From Arachnopeziza araneosa (taxonomy: Eukaryota > Ascomycota > Leotiomycetes > Helotiales > Arachnopezizaceae), in NCBI GenBank assembly GCA_003988855.1, contig QYAI01000067.1, positions 62,001 through 126,000 of the forward strand: 64,000 nt of DNA, read 5' to 3'. Positions 12,962 through 24,958 of this stretch are shown here, piece by piece. The notes under the pieces are model-generated. The model saw only the letters and a program-made list of their open reading frames with translations, was not told the origin of the DNA and made no database searches. Each line of letters begins with the position of its first letter. Within the stretch, counting starts at the first letter, position 1. The translations under genes and the position numbers were made by a program.

Positions 12962-13713
12962 GGCTCTGCAGCTGTGCAGCGTAGGTTAAGTAGAGGGCGG
13001 TACGTTGAAAATTATGGTCAAAGGCATGCATATAACTCTGCTATTGAATTGGCGGAGATGGAAAAATGGAGTTCTAAATAAGTAAAGCCATGAGACAAGG
13101 CAGCCGGATTAACAGCTATTAACCACCTCACTGAACCTCATAAAATCGAGTGTAGGGCGGTGGCTTACAGGGATTCAAAGCTTGCCTGCAACGCTTTTGG
13201 ACACTGGATAGAATCTGGTGCATCCAACCCCCACAACTCCACCTGCTAGTTTGAAATGCTAATCCCTAGGATTTCGAGCACAGATGCTCAGAAAATAATT
13301 TTGAGAACGCTCGATATCATTATCTTCGGTATTCGATTGTAGATCAAGTTTGAAGGGAAAAGAATGAACTACTTTCTTGATAAGGCTGGCATACCCCACG
13401 CTGAGCCTGGCCTCGAGGGTATCACCATCTGGTAGGTGAGCTGAAAACTTGAAGCCTTCTCTGCCATCTGCCTGTTTTTGAGCTGGTTTCCCGATGATTT
13501 GCAGAGAATCAGATTCCGTGTCACCCAGACCAAAACTAGGAGTGTTACATGCAGAAAGTTCGGCCAATGACTTTCATTTTCCGTATCAGCGGATGCAGAC
13601 ACTGAAGAACACAGCCTCGTCGATGTGAAAACCCAAGGCTTGCCTTGCAAATGCTTATTTCATAAAGAGGTGCCTCTCTTCTTTCTGATTTTTCGTGTAA
13701 GACTCAAGCAAAT
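12962..13713. other. Divergent promoter region
   Basis: About 750 bp between the minus-strand DUF7580 gene and the plus-strand receptor, so it should hold both promoters. A 102-codon minus frame at 13567-13259 starts at TTG, not ATG, and has stops just upstream in frame; I do not call it a gene. Confidence 0.5.
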
Positions 13714-16700
13714 ATGACCGAACCCAATCGCGTGTACCGAGCTTTGAGGAGGAAGAAGGAACCCCAGGCTCCAACGGCTCCAATTGCTGCGAGATACGAA
13801 AAGTGTAAAGAATGCTTCGAGGACCTGTGTAGTGTAGCACAATCAAACTCTGAGATCAGCTCTACAGCTTTGGGAGATGGCTATGGCAACTTCCTCACCT
13901 GGGCCAATGACAGTGGTGCTTCGTCTCGGGCCCTAGATTATACCCTGCGGAAATCCTCACGTCTAGCAGAGAAGACACTGGGTCTTCTCAAGACACTGAA
14001 TAATGCTTTGGAGGATGGTGAGTCGCAGTGCTCTAATAAGTCAAAGATAATGAATTCGAAATCGCTTACCTATGCTTAGCCATCGAACACATTCAGAACA
14101 CAGCATTTAATCCAAAGGCAGAGATAGTGTCCACAAATTTGGATCTATTAGCCACCTTGGATAATGACCTTAAATTACCAATAGACTCTGGGTTAACATT
14201 GATTATGGAAGATGTTGAAGGCACCATTCGATGTCTCGTCAAGCTTCTACCCAATCTTTCTGACCCTTTTCCTGCTAATACATATTTGATTGATTCTTCT
14301 CCGAGAGATGCCGACTCAGACATTGATCTTGCGGCAACTCTTTTTCCAACTGCGACACAAGCTCTCCTCATGAGGCTCGGTTGGGCGAACTGGAGGAGGA
14401 GAATCTATCTGACTGGTCTTCAGGAAAAGCGGAAGATGGGTCTTCCAGTGAAAAATGCCCATAATTTTCGACGTGCGAAAAACTCTACCCAGCGTGAGAT
14501 AGCCGTAGACGCTTTCAACTTCTCAAAACCATCCGCTGTCAAACTTGAACCAAAGAAGCCAGGATTAAGACACGCCTTCACTACCAGATACGCTGCACAA
14601 AGCGATGCTGACGACTCATTGTCTATCGTCGACAGCGTATTTTCCAAGCCAACTAAGATAGGATACAACTCAACAGCACCTACTTCCATTTCAGGAATGG
14701 AAGTAGCTCTTAAGCAAATGACTTTGCCAAAACCACCGATCCCACTAGAACTAGGACATACTTTTCAGTGTCCTTACTGCAACGATGAGATTGATGTAGG
14801 GACCGCGATTACCACAGAAAATGACTGGAAAGATCATGTTTTCAGAGATGGTAGGCTTATTCCTATACTGATTTGATGTTTTCTATAACGAACCCTAAAG
14901 TCTGGGAGCTCTTTCACCAGCCGAATGCCTGCATATCATTTGTGTATTATTCGTGGAACAGTATCTTAGCTCTTCAGCTTCCTCCAGGTACTTCACATTG
15001 CTAATTCGATGATAGTGGAGCCGTACATGTGCACTTTTGATGATTGTCTGCGAGCAGACAAAACATTTGGCATCCAAGACGAGTGGTTTCGGCATGAACT
15101 TGAAAGCCATAGAATAATGAAAGTTTGGGTTTGCCAAGCATGCCAACTTGAGTTCACTTCGACACAATCATTCGAATCTCATCTACAAAAGAAGCACGAA
15201 AGCATCTGCGGGCCAAATCAACTGAAAATGATGTTTTCTCTGTGCTTAAAGCCTTCTGAGGTTAGGTTGACAGATGAACTCTGCCCCCTTTGCGGTCTTA
15301 TGCTAGGAATAGATGACTTGAAGGAGCACATCGCGATACATCTTGAACAATTTGCCTTGACCTCAATCAATGGCGATGGGTCTTCGGAAGAGGACGATAG
15401 CGATGAAATTGCATCTGTGAGATTCGACGACAACGTATCGGAAGGCCGAACAAAAATGGAGGTACTCAATGACTTTGTCGAAGAGCAACTGGGATATATG
15501 CAACCTGAAAAGAAAGGGCCAGCTGATAGAGATGTTGACGAGTCAAATTTTGAATTCATCTTAGACTCGGATGATGAAGATTCAGAGCGCCAAGGAAGAA
15601 GGGAGTGGAACGTTGCAACTTATCTTGAGAACAAGACAGGCAAAACTTCTAAACGTGCAAGGTCACCAGGAAGGCTACTAATAGAGACGAGAGCTGATAG
15701 TCTCCATTCATCTACCGGAGTTTTTTCAACACTTCGTACTATGGCGCATTCAAGAGAGGCCGATTTCGTTGGGAGGGATAATTATTTGGCAACTTTGTAC
15801 AAGATTCTGTCGACTCCAGGCAACATATGCGCTCTTGGCGGTACCGGAGGCATCGGAAAAACTGCTACGGCCATCGAGTATACGTTTCGATATGAGCAAG
15901 CTTACTTGTATGTTTTTTGGATCCAAGCGGAAACTCGAGTGGGAGCTGCCGATACCTTTAGTCTCATAGCTGCTACACTTGGACTCGTTCCTGACGACCA
16001 GGACCAAAGACAACTGGTTGAATCTAGCCGTGAGTTCCTAGAGAAGACTGAAAAACGTTGGCTCTTGGTCTTTGACAATGTTGACCAATGGTCGGAAATT
16101 GAGGAATACGTCCCTCTCAATATGGCTAAAACAAATGGGGCCGTCTTAATAACAACTCGAACGCCAAATCTTGAGCCGGTTCCGATTACGAAAAACTTTT
16201 TCCGGGTTGACATGACTGAGATGTCTGTTGGGGAAAGTCAGAGGCTGCTTATCCAGAGCATGCAATCCGAACTGAAACACGAGCAAGTACGATTCCATCC
16301 AGAGTACAAGATCGCCGGCGAGATCGCTAGTCTTGCGAGGCTCCCTTTGGCCATGTCACAAATCGCAGGTTATGTCAAAGCATCAGGATGTAGCCTCGCA
16401 GAGTTCTTGGAACTATGGAATGAGTGGCGTGTAAATAGCCTCTCTTCTAGACCACTGGATGCTTCGTCAAATTCAGCACTAGAGACAATCTGGAGCATCG
16501 GTTTAAGTGATCTTGGATCCGATGCACTGAAGCTCCTTAAGATAATGGCCTTCTTTGATAGCGACGGAATTCAGCGAGAACTACTGATGAACACCCATAG
16601 TTCCCCTGCTTTGAAGTTCTTACATTCATCGGGAGTATTTAAGTAAGTTTTCAAGTGTCCGTAGTCATTAGAGCACTGCTGATGAATTTAAAGGTGTCGC

Positions 16701-18095
16701 AGATTGATAGCCGATTTAAAGGAGCGTAGGCTTATGAGCTCCAAGGTGCAAAATAATAAGGAATCCTTTTCGGTACACCGACTCTTGCAACATAGAATCC
16801 TTCAAGATTTAGATGAGAATCCTCAAGAAGGGCGGGAAATATTTGGCTTGGCGTTTGATCTTATTCGAGAACGCCTCCCTCGACCATCTATCGAGAGTTA
16901 TGATTCCATGAAGTGGAACGTTTTCAAGGAGTTTCTGCCTCATGTTCTTACTATTCAGAGAATATATGATTCTGGACTGCCAACACTTACCCCATTTGTA
17001 GGGCTTGCGGAGCTTTTCCGAGATGGGGGCGTGCATCTGTGGCAACGTGGTCTCTTTTACGATGCCCTAAGGTTGCTCAATTCGGCAGAAGGAATATTGA
17101 ATCAAATTGGCTGCGAGGAAGATCAACTGAGAATCGACATCCACATTGCAGCAGCTCTCGTGATCCAATACTTTGGCATCAGCCACCGCGAAGAGAGCAA
17201 AGATCGATTCGGTAAGATCTTGGAGATCAGGAAAAAAATGATTGAACATGCTACACCTGGTTCAATCACTAAGTTCGACGAAATGACGCTTTGCAACTCT
17301 CAAGCAGATTACGCAAATGCTCTTCTTCAATTCAACAACTTTAAGGAAGCACAACCGATATATCAACAAACTCTAGCCAGATACAAGCAATGGGGAACCG
17401 AAGATGAGATTCATTTCGAATATGCGAAGCTTTACCATCACATGGCATATTGCCACATGTATCAACATGATTTCGCAAACGCCCTGCAACTCGCTGCAAG
17501 AGCAGTTGAATTGGTCTCTAGACAGGTTTCGCAACCACAGCTAACTCTTCGATATAGGTTTGACTTAGCTTGTATAATTCTTCAGAGCGGTGATGTTGAA
17601 AAATCATTAGAGATGCAAATTCAAATCTTAAATGCACGTCTCCATCTCCAATGTACCGGGAAGGCGAGCTACTTCACCTTGCAAAGCTACTACGCCGTTG
17701 GGGCATCATATGCTCACCTAGAAAGATGGGATGAGGCTGAGTAACGTCTCTCAATATCCTAGGGAATTAAAACAACGAGACTAACTTTTACGAACAGAAA
17801 ATTTATGAGAATGGCTCTTGCCAAAGCACAGGAAAGAGCGGATAAAGGCTTCTGGCCAGAGGCAGCAGTGGCGCGGACAGAGTACCATCTTTCTCGAGTT
17901 CTGAGACGGAACGGAAAAGATGAAGTTGAGGCAGAGATTCTTGAAAGTAAGGCTAAGTCAGTCTTGTCCCGACTATTGCCTTATGATCCATTAAGTGGTG
18001 TATTGGAAGAGCATGAAGTAGCATTGTTTGATCATTTGCAACCAGTCTTTGGTGGTCGGTTTACGGGGCGATGTCTTCTGCGGTATGTAACGTAG
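13714..18095 (+). CDS. NLR-like STAND receptor: N-terminal region, C2H2 zinc fingers, NB-ARC, TPR
   Basis: Five exons (13714-14017, 14080-14850, 15016-16642, 16703-17740, 17798-18095) close exactly to 1345 residues. The N-terminal ~330 residues resemble the regulatory region of fungal zinc-finger STAND proteins. A C2H2-type block follows (CPYCNDEI, MCTFDDC with H-x3-H partners, VCQACQLEF, ELCPLCGLM). The NB-ARC begins near residue 600 (FVGRDNYL). It has the P-loop GGTGGIGKT, Walker B WLLVFDNVD, AVLITTRTPN and LARLPLAMSQIAGYV. The C terminus (~1000-1345) is helical with TPR-like repeats. All key ATPase residues are present. NLR-like proteins of this kind oligomerise on ligand sensing in non-self recognition; for this gene that is inference. 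Neighbours are a DUF7580 gene on the left and two broken receptor/effector-type genes on the right. Confidence 0.88.
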
Positions 18096-18546
18096 AACAG
18101 GAATAATATTCTCGTTATCAAGTCATTTCAAGAGTTCTGAAATCCGAATGCTATAGCGTGCTAGAGGTTAGCTAGCTGCAGGAGGCGGATTCTTTGAACC
18201 AAACCTTGTGACGTGAAAGATAAACAGCTCTTTGACCCCGGCAATTATTCTTCCAGAGAACATTTCACAGCAGTGCAGCAGTGAGGCTTCTTGTTGAACT
18301 ACTTCCACTGTGGTGCTGTTTAAAAGAAATTGTGATTTTAGGTGTTTGATCTCAACGCGTTCAAGGGGCGTCGACCGAAAATTTCCGCCCCTCCTTCAGC
18401 GTCGTCTAAGGGCCCTTCAACAGAACATCGCAATGGTTGCAAACAAGTTCACTTTACTACCTACACAAAAATCGAAGCGGCTGTTTAGAGAGTAGTTAAG
18501 GAGCCGTCGATTTAGAGATAGATGATTTTGTTCTAGAGGAACTATT
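18096..18546. other. Spacer, nothing clear
   Basis: Between the receptor stop and the first readable part of the CorA-like relic. Any 5' part of the relic that lay here is not recognisable. The frame at 18310-18495 has no family resemblance. Confidence 0.4.
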
Positions 18547-18549
18547 AAA

Positions 18550-19904
18550 TGCTAAGCTGGCCTTGGTTCTCCGATGTATGTAGGTAAGTGATATCTCTCC
18601 CTCTCCCTCTCCTCTCCTCCCATCAATTGGCTACCGCTACAACGTCGACCCAGAATTCTTCCTCCAACATTTAGACTTTAGATTGTTTCAGCATACCGAA
18701 TCTTCCATCCTCAAACGCCAATTTCCTTAGACTCCACTGGATAATAATCGGCTCCGGAGGCGCGACGTTTGAGAGAAATGGAAATGACCAAGAAGTAATA
18801 GAGTTCTTGCGAAAACATAGCGCTAGTTTGATGGACGAATTTATGGATCATATTAAGTCTGGCCATGCGATGAATGTCTGCGACTCATTTGTTCGCCGCT
18901 TTGCTGTGCACGATGAAACCCATTTTTCGTTTCAACAAGAAGTCTCAATCTGCACAAATATTGTCGGACAAAGTTGGATCAGTAACTAATTTCTTTCTGC
19001 CGGTGCTTCAATCGCTAACACACTTTACAGCAATAATCTGGGAAGACATTAGTGATTGTCTTACAAAAGGACCTTGGTTAAGTTCACTAAAGCAGTCGTA
19101 CTCTTGGATAACTCGCGCCTTGCCAACTTTGCAATTAAAGCCGAATATAGCGCTTTCTGTGAGAGTTCCAACAGCATGAACAGTATCAGAAGGATTGGCA
19201 TCTCAAGGGTTCTTGCAGAGTGCCTCTCTGTTACATCTGAACTATGGAAAGTCCCTTGACAAAGACCTTATTCAAGCAAATTCTTTTTACGCCCTTGCAG
19301 AGCTTTTCATTTTTACAGCTGCTTCAGAACTCCAATTTCTCAACATAATAGAGACTCAAATTATGAAGGAGACAGATTTTACTGTCATCAACACGCGACA
19401 GAGCCCGACAATTTCTAATCTTCTCTATAGCAAGAGTTTACTTGACCAACATGGACAGCAGACCGACACGACAATCACATCAATACGGTCTGGGGAAGCC
19501 AAGAACGAGACTGAACAATCATTACCTTCGAATGCCATTTTTTCGACCATGGCCGCACGCCTTTTGGCAGATTTCGAGTATTTATCCTGTCGTGCCAAAT
19601 CGCTCTCTGCTTACTGTGATCGCGGAATGAATATTGTTATGAACAATAGCATGCTCATGGAATCCCAGCGAGCGATAGAGCAAGCTGGTAAAGTTACAAA
19701 ACTTACGAAGCTTGCTTTCTTCTACATCCCGCTCTCCTTTACAAGGTTGTTCTTTAGAATGAAGTTTCTCCAGTTCAGTACGGGCGTGCTGAATGTTTAG
19801 GTCTGGTTTGTCGCCTCCGCTCCAGTCTCCTTAATGTCAGTATTGTGGGTTCAGGTGTGCTGCCTTTTGGTTTTAGTTTTCCTACTTCGGGGTATAACGC
19901 CTCG
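18550..19904 (+). pseudogene. CorA-like/ankyrin-associated membrane protein, multiply broken
   Basis: The protein can be followed through successive frames. An exon-intron start around 18550-18690 leads to FLRLHWIIIGSGG, SFVRRFAVHD, then WEDISDCL, VVLLDNSRLANFAIKAEY and SSNSMN, then SASLLHLNYGKSL, QANSFYALAELF, FEYLSCRAKSLS, MNIVMNNSM and KLAFFYIPLSFT. These are the hallmarks of the fungal CorA-like family whose C terminus carries two membrane helices. Frame changes are needed near 18915-18935, 19088-19094 and 19203-19210. The signature GMN after the first membrane helix reads RMK (19756-19764), and a TAG stands at 19798-19800 where a Trp is expected; the frame stays open about 34 codons beyond it. 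The reading loss is too extensive for introns. It cannot produce a full protein. Confidence 0.75.
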
Positions 19905-20461
19905 CTAAACTTAGCGCTGCTTTTGATAGTTCATTTGCATGAATCTTCATGGGTTGGAAGTGTACTGGAGAAAAGAGGATTACATGTAGACTGAGCAGTC
20001 ATGATTTTCAGATTTTTTTCTTTAGAAGAGAGTGCTCGTTAACTTACCTTGTAACGCTGCCGCGACCCTTCCACATCCTCTAAAAGTCATCTGTCCTCCC
20101 ATCTCTACTTCCTGAACGCGCTAGTTTGATCTAACCCACTCCGATAAGAAAATATTCAATAGAAAAAACATTTTGCAATTTGAATTAGCTGTATATCCGG
20201 TATTTAGACTGCGTCGCTATCGTATTGGTAGGTGGTAAAGCTAACATAGGTAAGTAAAGCAAACGTTTGCCTCTCTGAAACTAGGCTAATGAAAAATAAT
20301 CAGAAAGATACGTCCTCGTTCTGAAATTAGATATAGTATAGATATAGGTTAGCTCCTTAGGTGGCATAGTATAGTTGTGACTTAAAACTTAGAAGACTTG
20401 ATCCATGAATTCATCGTATTAAATTCCTAAAATATAGGCTATAAGATTTTTATGCCAGCTA
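19905..20461. other. AT-rich spacer
   Basis: A convergent interval between two broken genes, AT-rich, with no open frame of note. Confidence 0.4.
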
Positions 20462-23400
20462 TCAATTGCTCGAGTTCTTCGACTTTATCAATTGGCCTTG
20501 CTGATAATATGTCAATGCAAGATTTTCCATGTTTTGAATTGTTTCGGGATGCCTCCTTCCAAGCACTTCTTTTGTAGCATGAGCACCTCGGTTTGAATTT
20601 CCTCAGCCTCCTCTAATCGGCCTTGGTGGTAGTATGTTAATGCGAGGTTTGCTTCGCTTTGAAGCGTGTCAGGGTGCCTTTCTCCAAGCACCTTCTTTCT
20701 CGTCTCTACCACTCGCAACCCTAGCTCTCCGGCCTCATCCCACCGTCCTTGGTTCTGAAAGATTGATGCTAGGTTGTTCATGCTAGCTAGTGTGTCTGGG
20801 TGCTCATCACCTAATGCCATCTTTCTCAACTCTAGTGCTTGTGTCTCTAACGCCTCTGCCTCTGCCCAACGGCCCTGGTGATTGTAGGTCAACGCCATTT
20901 CAGACATGCTGATTAGAGAGTCCGGATGTTCTTCCCCTAAAAACCTCAAACTCAACTCTAATTTTTACGTCAATAGGTCTTCCGCTTCAGAATACATCCC
21001 GTCAGCGAGTAAGCAAAGGCCAACTTTCCGAAGTAACAACCATGTCTCTTCGCTATTTTCTTTGAAATAGCGTGACTTGAGAATATAACGAGCATGCGGT
21101 AAGTAGGTGGTCCAGAGGTGTCTGTTTCTATAATCATTAGTTGGAAATACCTCCACTGGCCGTGTAACAGTCTTTGCAGTCCACTCTTCTAACTTATTCT
21201 GTAATTCTAGCCAGCCTCGGGTTGCTATGTGTATCAGTGGATGAAGGTCGAAAGATTGGTTCACTTCGCGTTTAGTGATAAACGCGTACGAAAGTAGAGT
21301 TCCAATCGCATCAAAAACCCTTTTCCTTGGCTCTGCTGGCGGAAGGAGAGATTGGGGAATCGTTTCTGTATCTAAACATGACATAAAACATAAGTATTCC
21401 GTTGCTAGCGGATCATGTATTCGAATCTGTTCAAATGAAATCTGCCAAGTAGTTGCTACCGTATTCTTCGAGTCTCTATATCTCGTATCATCCTCGAAGT
21501 CTTCACTCAGGATGCTAACAACGTTGTCTTCTGTATCTTGAAAGAGCGATAGATACTCTGATATTGATACATCATTAGCGTTGATGTAGGCAGATGCTTG
21601 TACGATAGCAAGTGGGAGATAGTTAAGTGAGTTGAGTAGCTTCGATTGTGCGTTCCTCTCTTTTGCAGCTGTCGGCCTGATCAAAAAATGGTTAAGGAGA
21701 TCGGTTGCTGTCATTTCATCCATATTGCGAATATCCACTACGTCGTTAGTCGGAGCCATCCTGAATGCAGCCTTTCGATTGCGCGTCGTGAAAACCACTA
21801 ATCCTTTGCTGCTTTTCGGAAGATAATCTATCAAAGTTGTTGTTTGGGAGTCTTTGCCAGGAATTTGGAACCAAATGTCGACATCGTCAGCATTGTCCAG
21901 AATCAAAAGCCACTGACCTGCGCTCTCTTGGCATAGTCTCAGTTTCATAAATCGCATGACATCCTCTTTCTTATCGGTTAAACCGGGTATCTGCAATAAC
22001 TTGCCAATCTCGAGATACCCCTGTTCGACTCTCTCCAGTGTGCTTGCATATATCCAGAAGATCGAGCAGGCTGGAAACCTTTCTATTGCTCGGTAGGCCA
22101 ACTCCAGCGCAATTTGGGTTTTGCATACACCGCCAAGACCACAAATAGTGATCTTCTGATGACGATCATCCTTAAAGAGAATGGCCTCGAGTTGATCAAG
22201 TTCAAAGCTGCGGCCGACGAAACGGTGATTTCGCTTGAAAGGAATCAAGAAATGTGGTCCATAATCGCCTGTCAAATAGTTAGATAACATGTGTCATAGT
22301 TCCTCGATGTATCTTACCAGGCTTTGTTCGGAGTTTATAGAGAACAATGGCAGAAGCACATTGACGAAGCCTTGTTCTCACTTCTTCGGTCTCTAAATAA
22401 TTTTCTGTCGAGCGAGCGATATCTAACAGAGTTCTAGATTGAAATTCACTGCCCCTTTGCGGTTTGATCCATTCATCTAATGAAATATCTAGGTCAAGAT
22501 CCGGCTCAAATCGATAATATGAAAAATCGTGATCTAGGCTTAATTCATACACATTAATATTGGTTGTTTGCGTCTGCGTTATGGTGTTGCGTAACAGTTG
22601 AATAGAATTCTGCACCTCCCTAACCATATGCTTTATCCTAGAACCTGGGGGAGGGGGATATTGCTGACCACGAAAGATGCCAGACCCGATACTTACCAGA
22701 CATATATCTTTGAGTCTGTCCTGACGCAGAAAAGCGATGTCCCGTAACGCGTCTTGACAAGGACTATTTGTCATTAAACCCCCATCAAAGACAACTTGGT
22801 CTTGAAATTTCATCTCAGGGAAAACTTGTGGTGCAGCTGACGTAGCACGTACGACTTCCCATATCTGGCAATCACTGGCTGGCTCAGGGTTCGATGGCAT
22901 TCTCTTCGGGTTGTGTGGTGGAGGTTTCAGAATACAGTCATATGTCCGAAATATGTAGGAGCTTGGGACAGGCCCCGAGACAATAGTAGCCAGCACTCCA
23001 CTGATAAGGATTAATTAGCAGTTTCGGGAAGGCTGGAGTTCAGACGTACATCTTGCACTGCCCGCCAGGCCCACTGAATAGATTACGTCTCCAACCCTCG
23101 CTCTCAGTTGAAGGATCGAATTCGCCAACAATCAACCTTGTCGCCTTGACGAGCGTCTTTTCGTCGTACTTTGAAGTCAATGCTAAGCGCGAAGCTAGCC
23201 GAGGACAACTGAAAATAGTGTTCGCATATGCAGAAAACCTCTGAATACAGTCCTCCAATGTCATTTCAAGACGGCCGAGCATGATTGCAATGATCCTGTC
23301 GAATGTCAGTTGAAAAGTACTTGGAATTTGGCTAGAATTGAAGTGATTATATCCTCCACTGCTAGATCCATAAATAAAGTTGAACACTTCACATGGCTTT

Positions 23401-24360
23401 TTGGGGGCATCTTGGGGCGCTAAGAAAAATCAATAAAAACTATGTACCTATACTTTGAAGAGCGTTGCTTACATACATCAGGTTGCTGGTCTATTTCTTG
23501 GCGTATATATTCCATGAGCTTCTTCAGAACTAAAAGACTTGCAAAACTCTTCACCCCCCTCCATCTTAAGTAACACGTTAGCTGATAACGTTCATCAGAA
23601 TCTAGGGATAGGCTCAAACCAAAGCAAAGGGTTACCATGTGTTGCTGCCGTCGTGAGGATTCATCCTTTGGCAATGCGTATCTCTTGCTAGACCAGCTAG
23701 ATAGTTCCTTTTTTAGATCAGGTTTTAAAGCTTTCAACTGGTCAGCAAGACTGCAGAGTTTTACACAACTCTGCAAAATGGGGTTGAAATCTGAAATTCT
23801 AATTATTTGATAAGCGGGGTTTCTACTTCAAAGTAGAATAACACAAACTCTGAGCTTGACGACTCATTATTCAATTTCTTATTGATTGAGACTAGAATTT
23901 GTCCGATTTTAATGATCCTTTGCAGCACTTTTGAATTTAACGCGTAGTTACCATTCTTCAAGCTTCTAAAATTTCCAAGAAAGGATTCCAAATCATCGGA
24001 CATATCGTTTGTCCAAACATGAAGGTCAACTATCGCAGTGTCCAACAAAGAATGTATATCGTTCCTGATCATTAAGGTCTCTTGTTGACGAGATTCCTCC
24101 TCCCGCCACCGCGCTATATGTCCGACAAGCCGTTGCAACTTGTCTAGTACATCGGAGTATTGTATTTCAAGAGATCCCTCGTCTTCATGCTTGGTATGGC
24201 TTCGAAAAGAGCGCTGCGAGCGAGCTTCGCTGTCTGAGTCGTCATGAGATGTTCGTGGGTCTAACTGCTTAGACAAGCCTGACGCGGCTCGAGACGATGC
24301 CGCTATAGTCGGAACGAAAGGGTGCGATAGAATCGACTGGCTCTCTGTGTATCCTGCCAT
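20462..24360 (-). pseudogene. Patatin-like phospholipase / NB-ARC / TPR receptor, multiply damaged
   Basis: Exons read 24360-23845, 23770-23473, 23419-23050, 23000-22318 and 22268-20462. The order is helical N terminus, patatin domain (GVKSFASLLVLKKLM, PCEVFNFIYGSSSGG, IIAIMLGRLEM, VFDGGLMTNSP), NB-ARC (FVGRSFELDQLE, GQWLLILDNADD, GLVVFTTRNRKA, LNYLPLAIVQASAYI) and TPRs (GEEHPDSL, GDEHPDTLASMNNLA). Four kinds of damage are visible. The patatin oxyanion loop DGGG is out of frame at a run of six Gs (23554-23559). The P-loop reads GLGGVCKT with Cys at 22123-22125. A TAA at 20965-20967 separates NB-ARC from TPR in one frame, where CAA is expected. The last TPR shifts frame near 20563-20572. Intact relatives couple lipase or killing domains to NLR-type sensing; this copy is probably inactive. 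Confidence 0.78.
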
Positions 24361-24958
24361 AATACTGACAAACTAGAACGATGTTTGTTGATAAAGCTAA
24401 TGTAAATAGCATTGCAAATAACTTGCTGAATGTCCAGCAAGCCATCAATTCTGGATGGTCTGGACCCCAGCAGTATTTGATGGGGGTAAAATAAAGGAGC
24501 TCGCTCAAATGTTAGTTGTGGATCCATAGAGGACGAAGTCGCGAAAGAGAGACGAAATCAGCTAAATTCAGCGACCACCGCACCTGAGTTCTACATTTTG
24601 CATGTATTATTGTTAACGTTTGATCTTGGGAAGTTGGTCAAAAAATTATTCTTAGCTTTAAAGCTAATGTTACGGCGAAAGCAGATTTAGAACTTCTTGC
24701 ATTTAAGTAATGAAATGGCGACATATCATTCATATTATCTTTCCAAGAAAACCTTTCTGATTTCTAAATTTCAAATCTCAGTTTCTCGCAATCGTCGTAT
24801 GAAGCTTGTGTTGCTTCATGAACAGACTGGTCAAGGCAGCCAAGATGCCATGCTGAACGTGAGCCAAAAACCCGCGTCGAGAGCTACCAAATAATTAGCT
24901 ATTCAAAACATCTTGACGGTGTTAAACGTCAACATCTGCGGTATTTTTTGAAATCCTG
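24361..24958. other. Intergenic, AT-rich
   Basis: Upstream of the patatin/NB-ARC relic and downstream of the MFS relic. Only short frames are present, and nothing is recognised. Confidence 0.45.

Noticed and set aside
13259..13567. 102-codon minus-strand frame upstream of the NB-ARC/TPR receptor
   Set aside because: It begins at TTG, with no ATG; stops lie just upstream in frame and there is no family resemblance.
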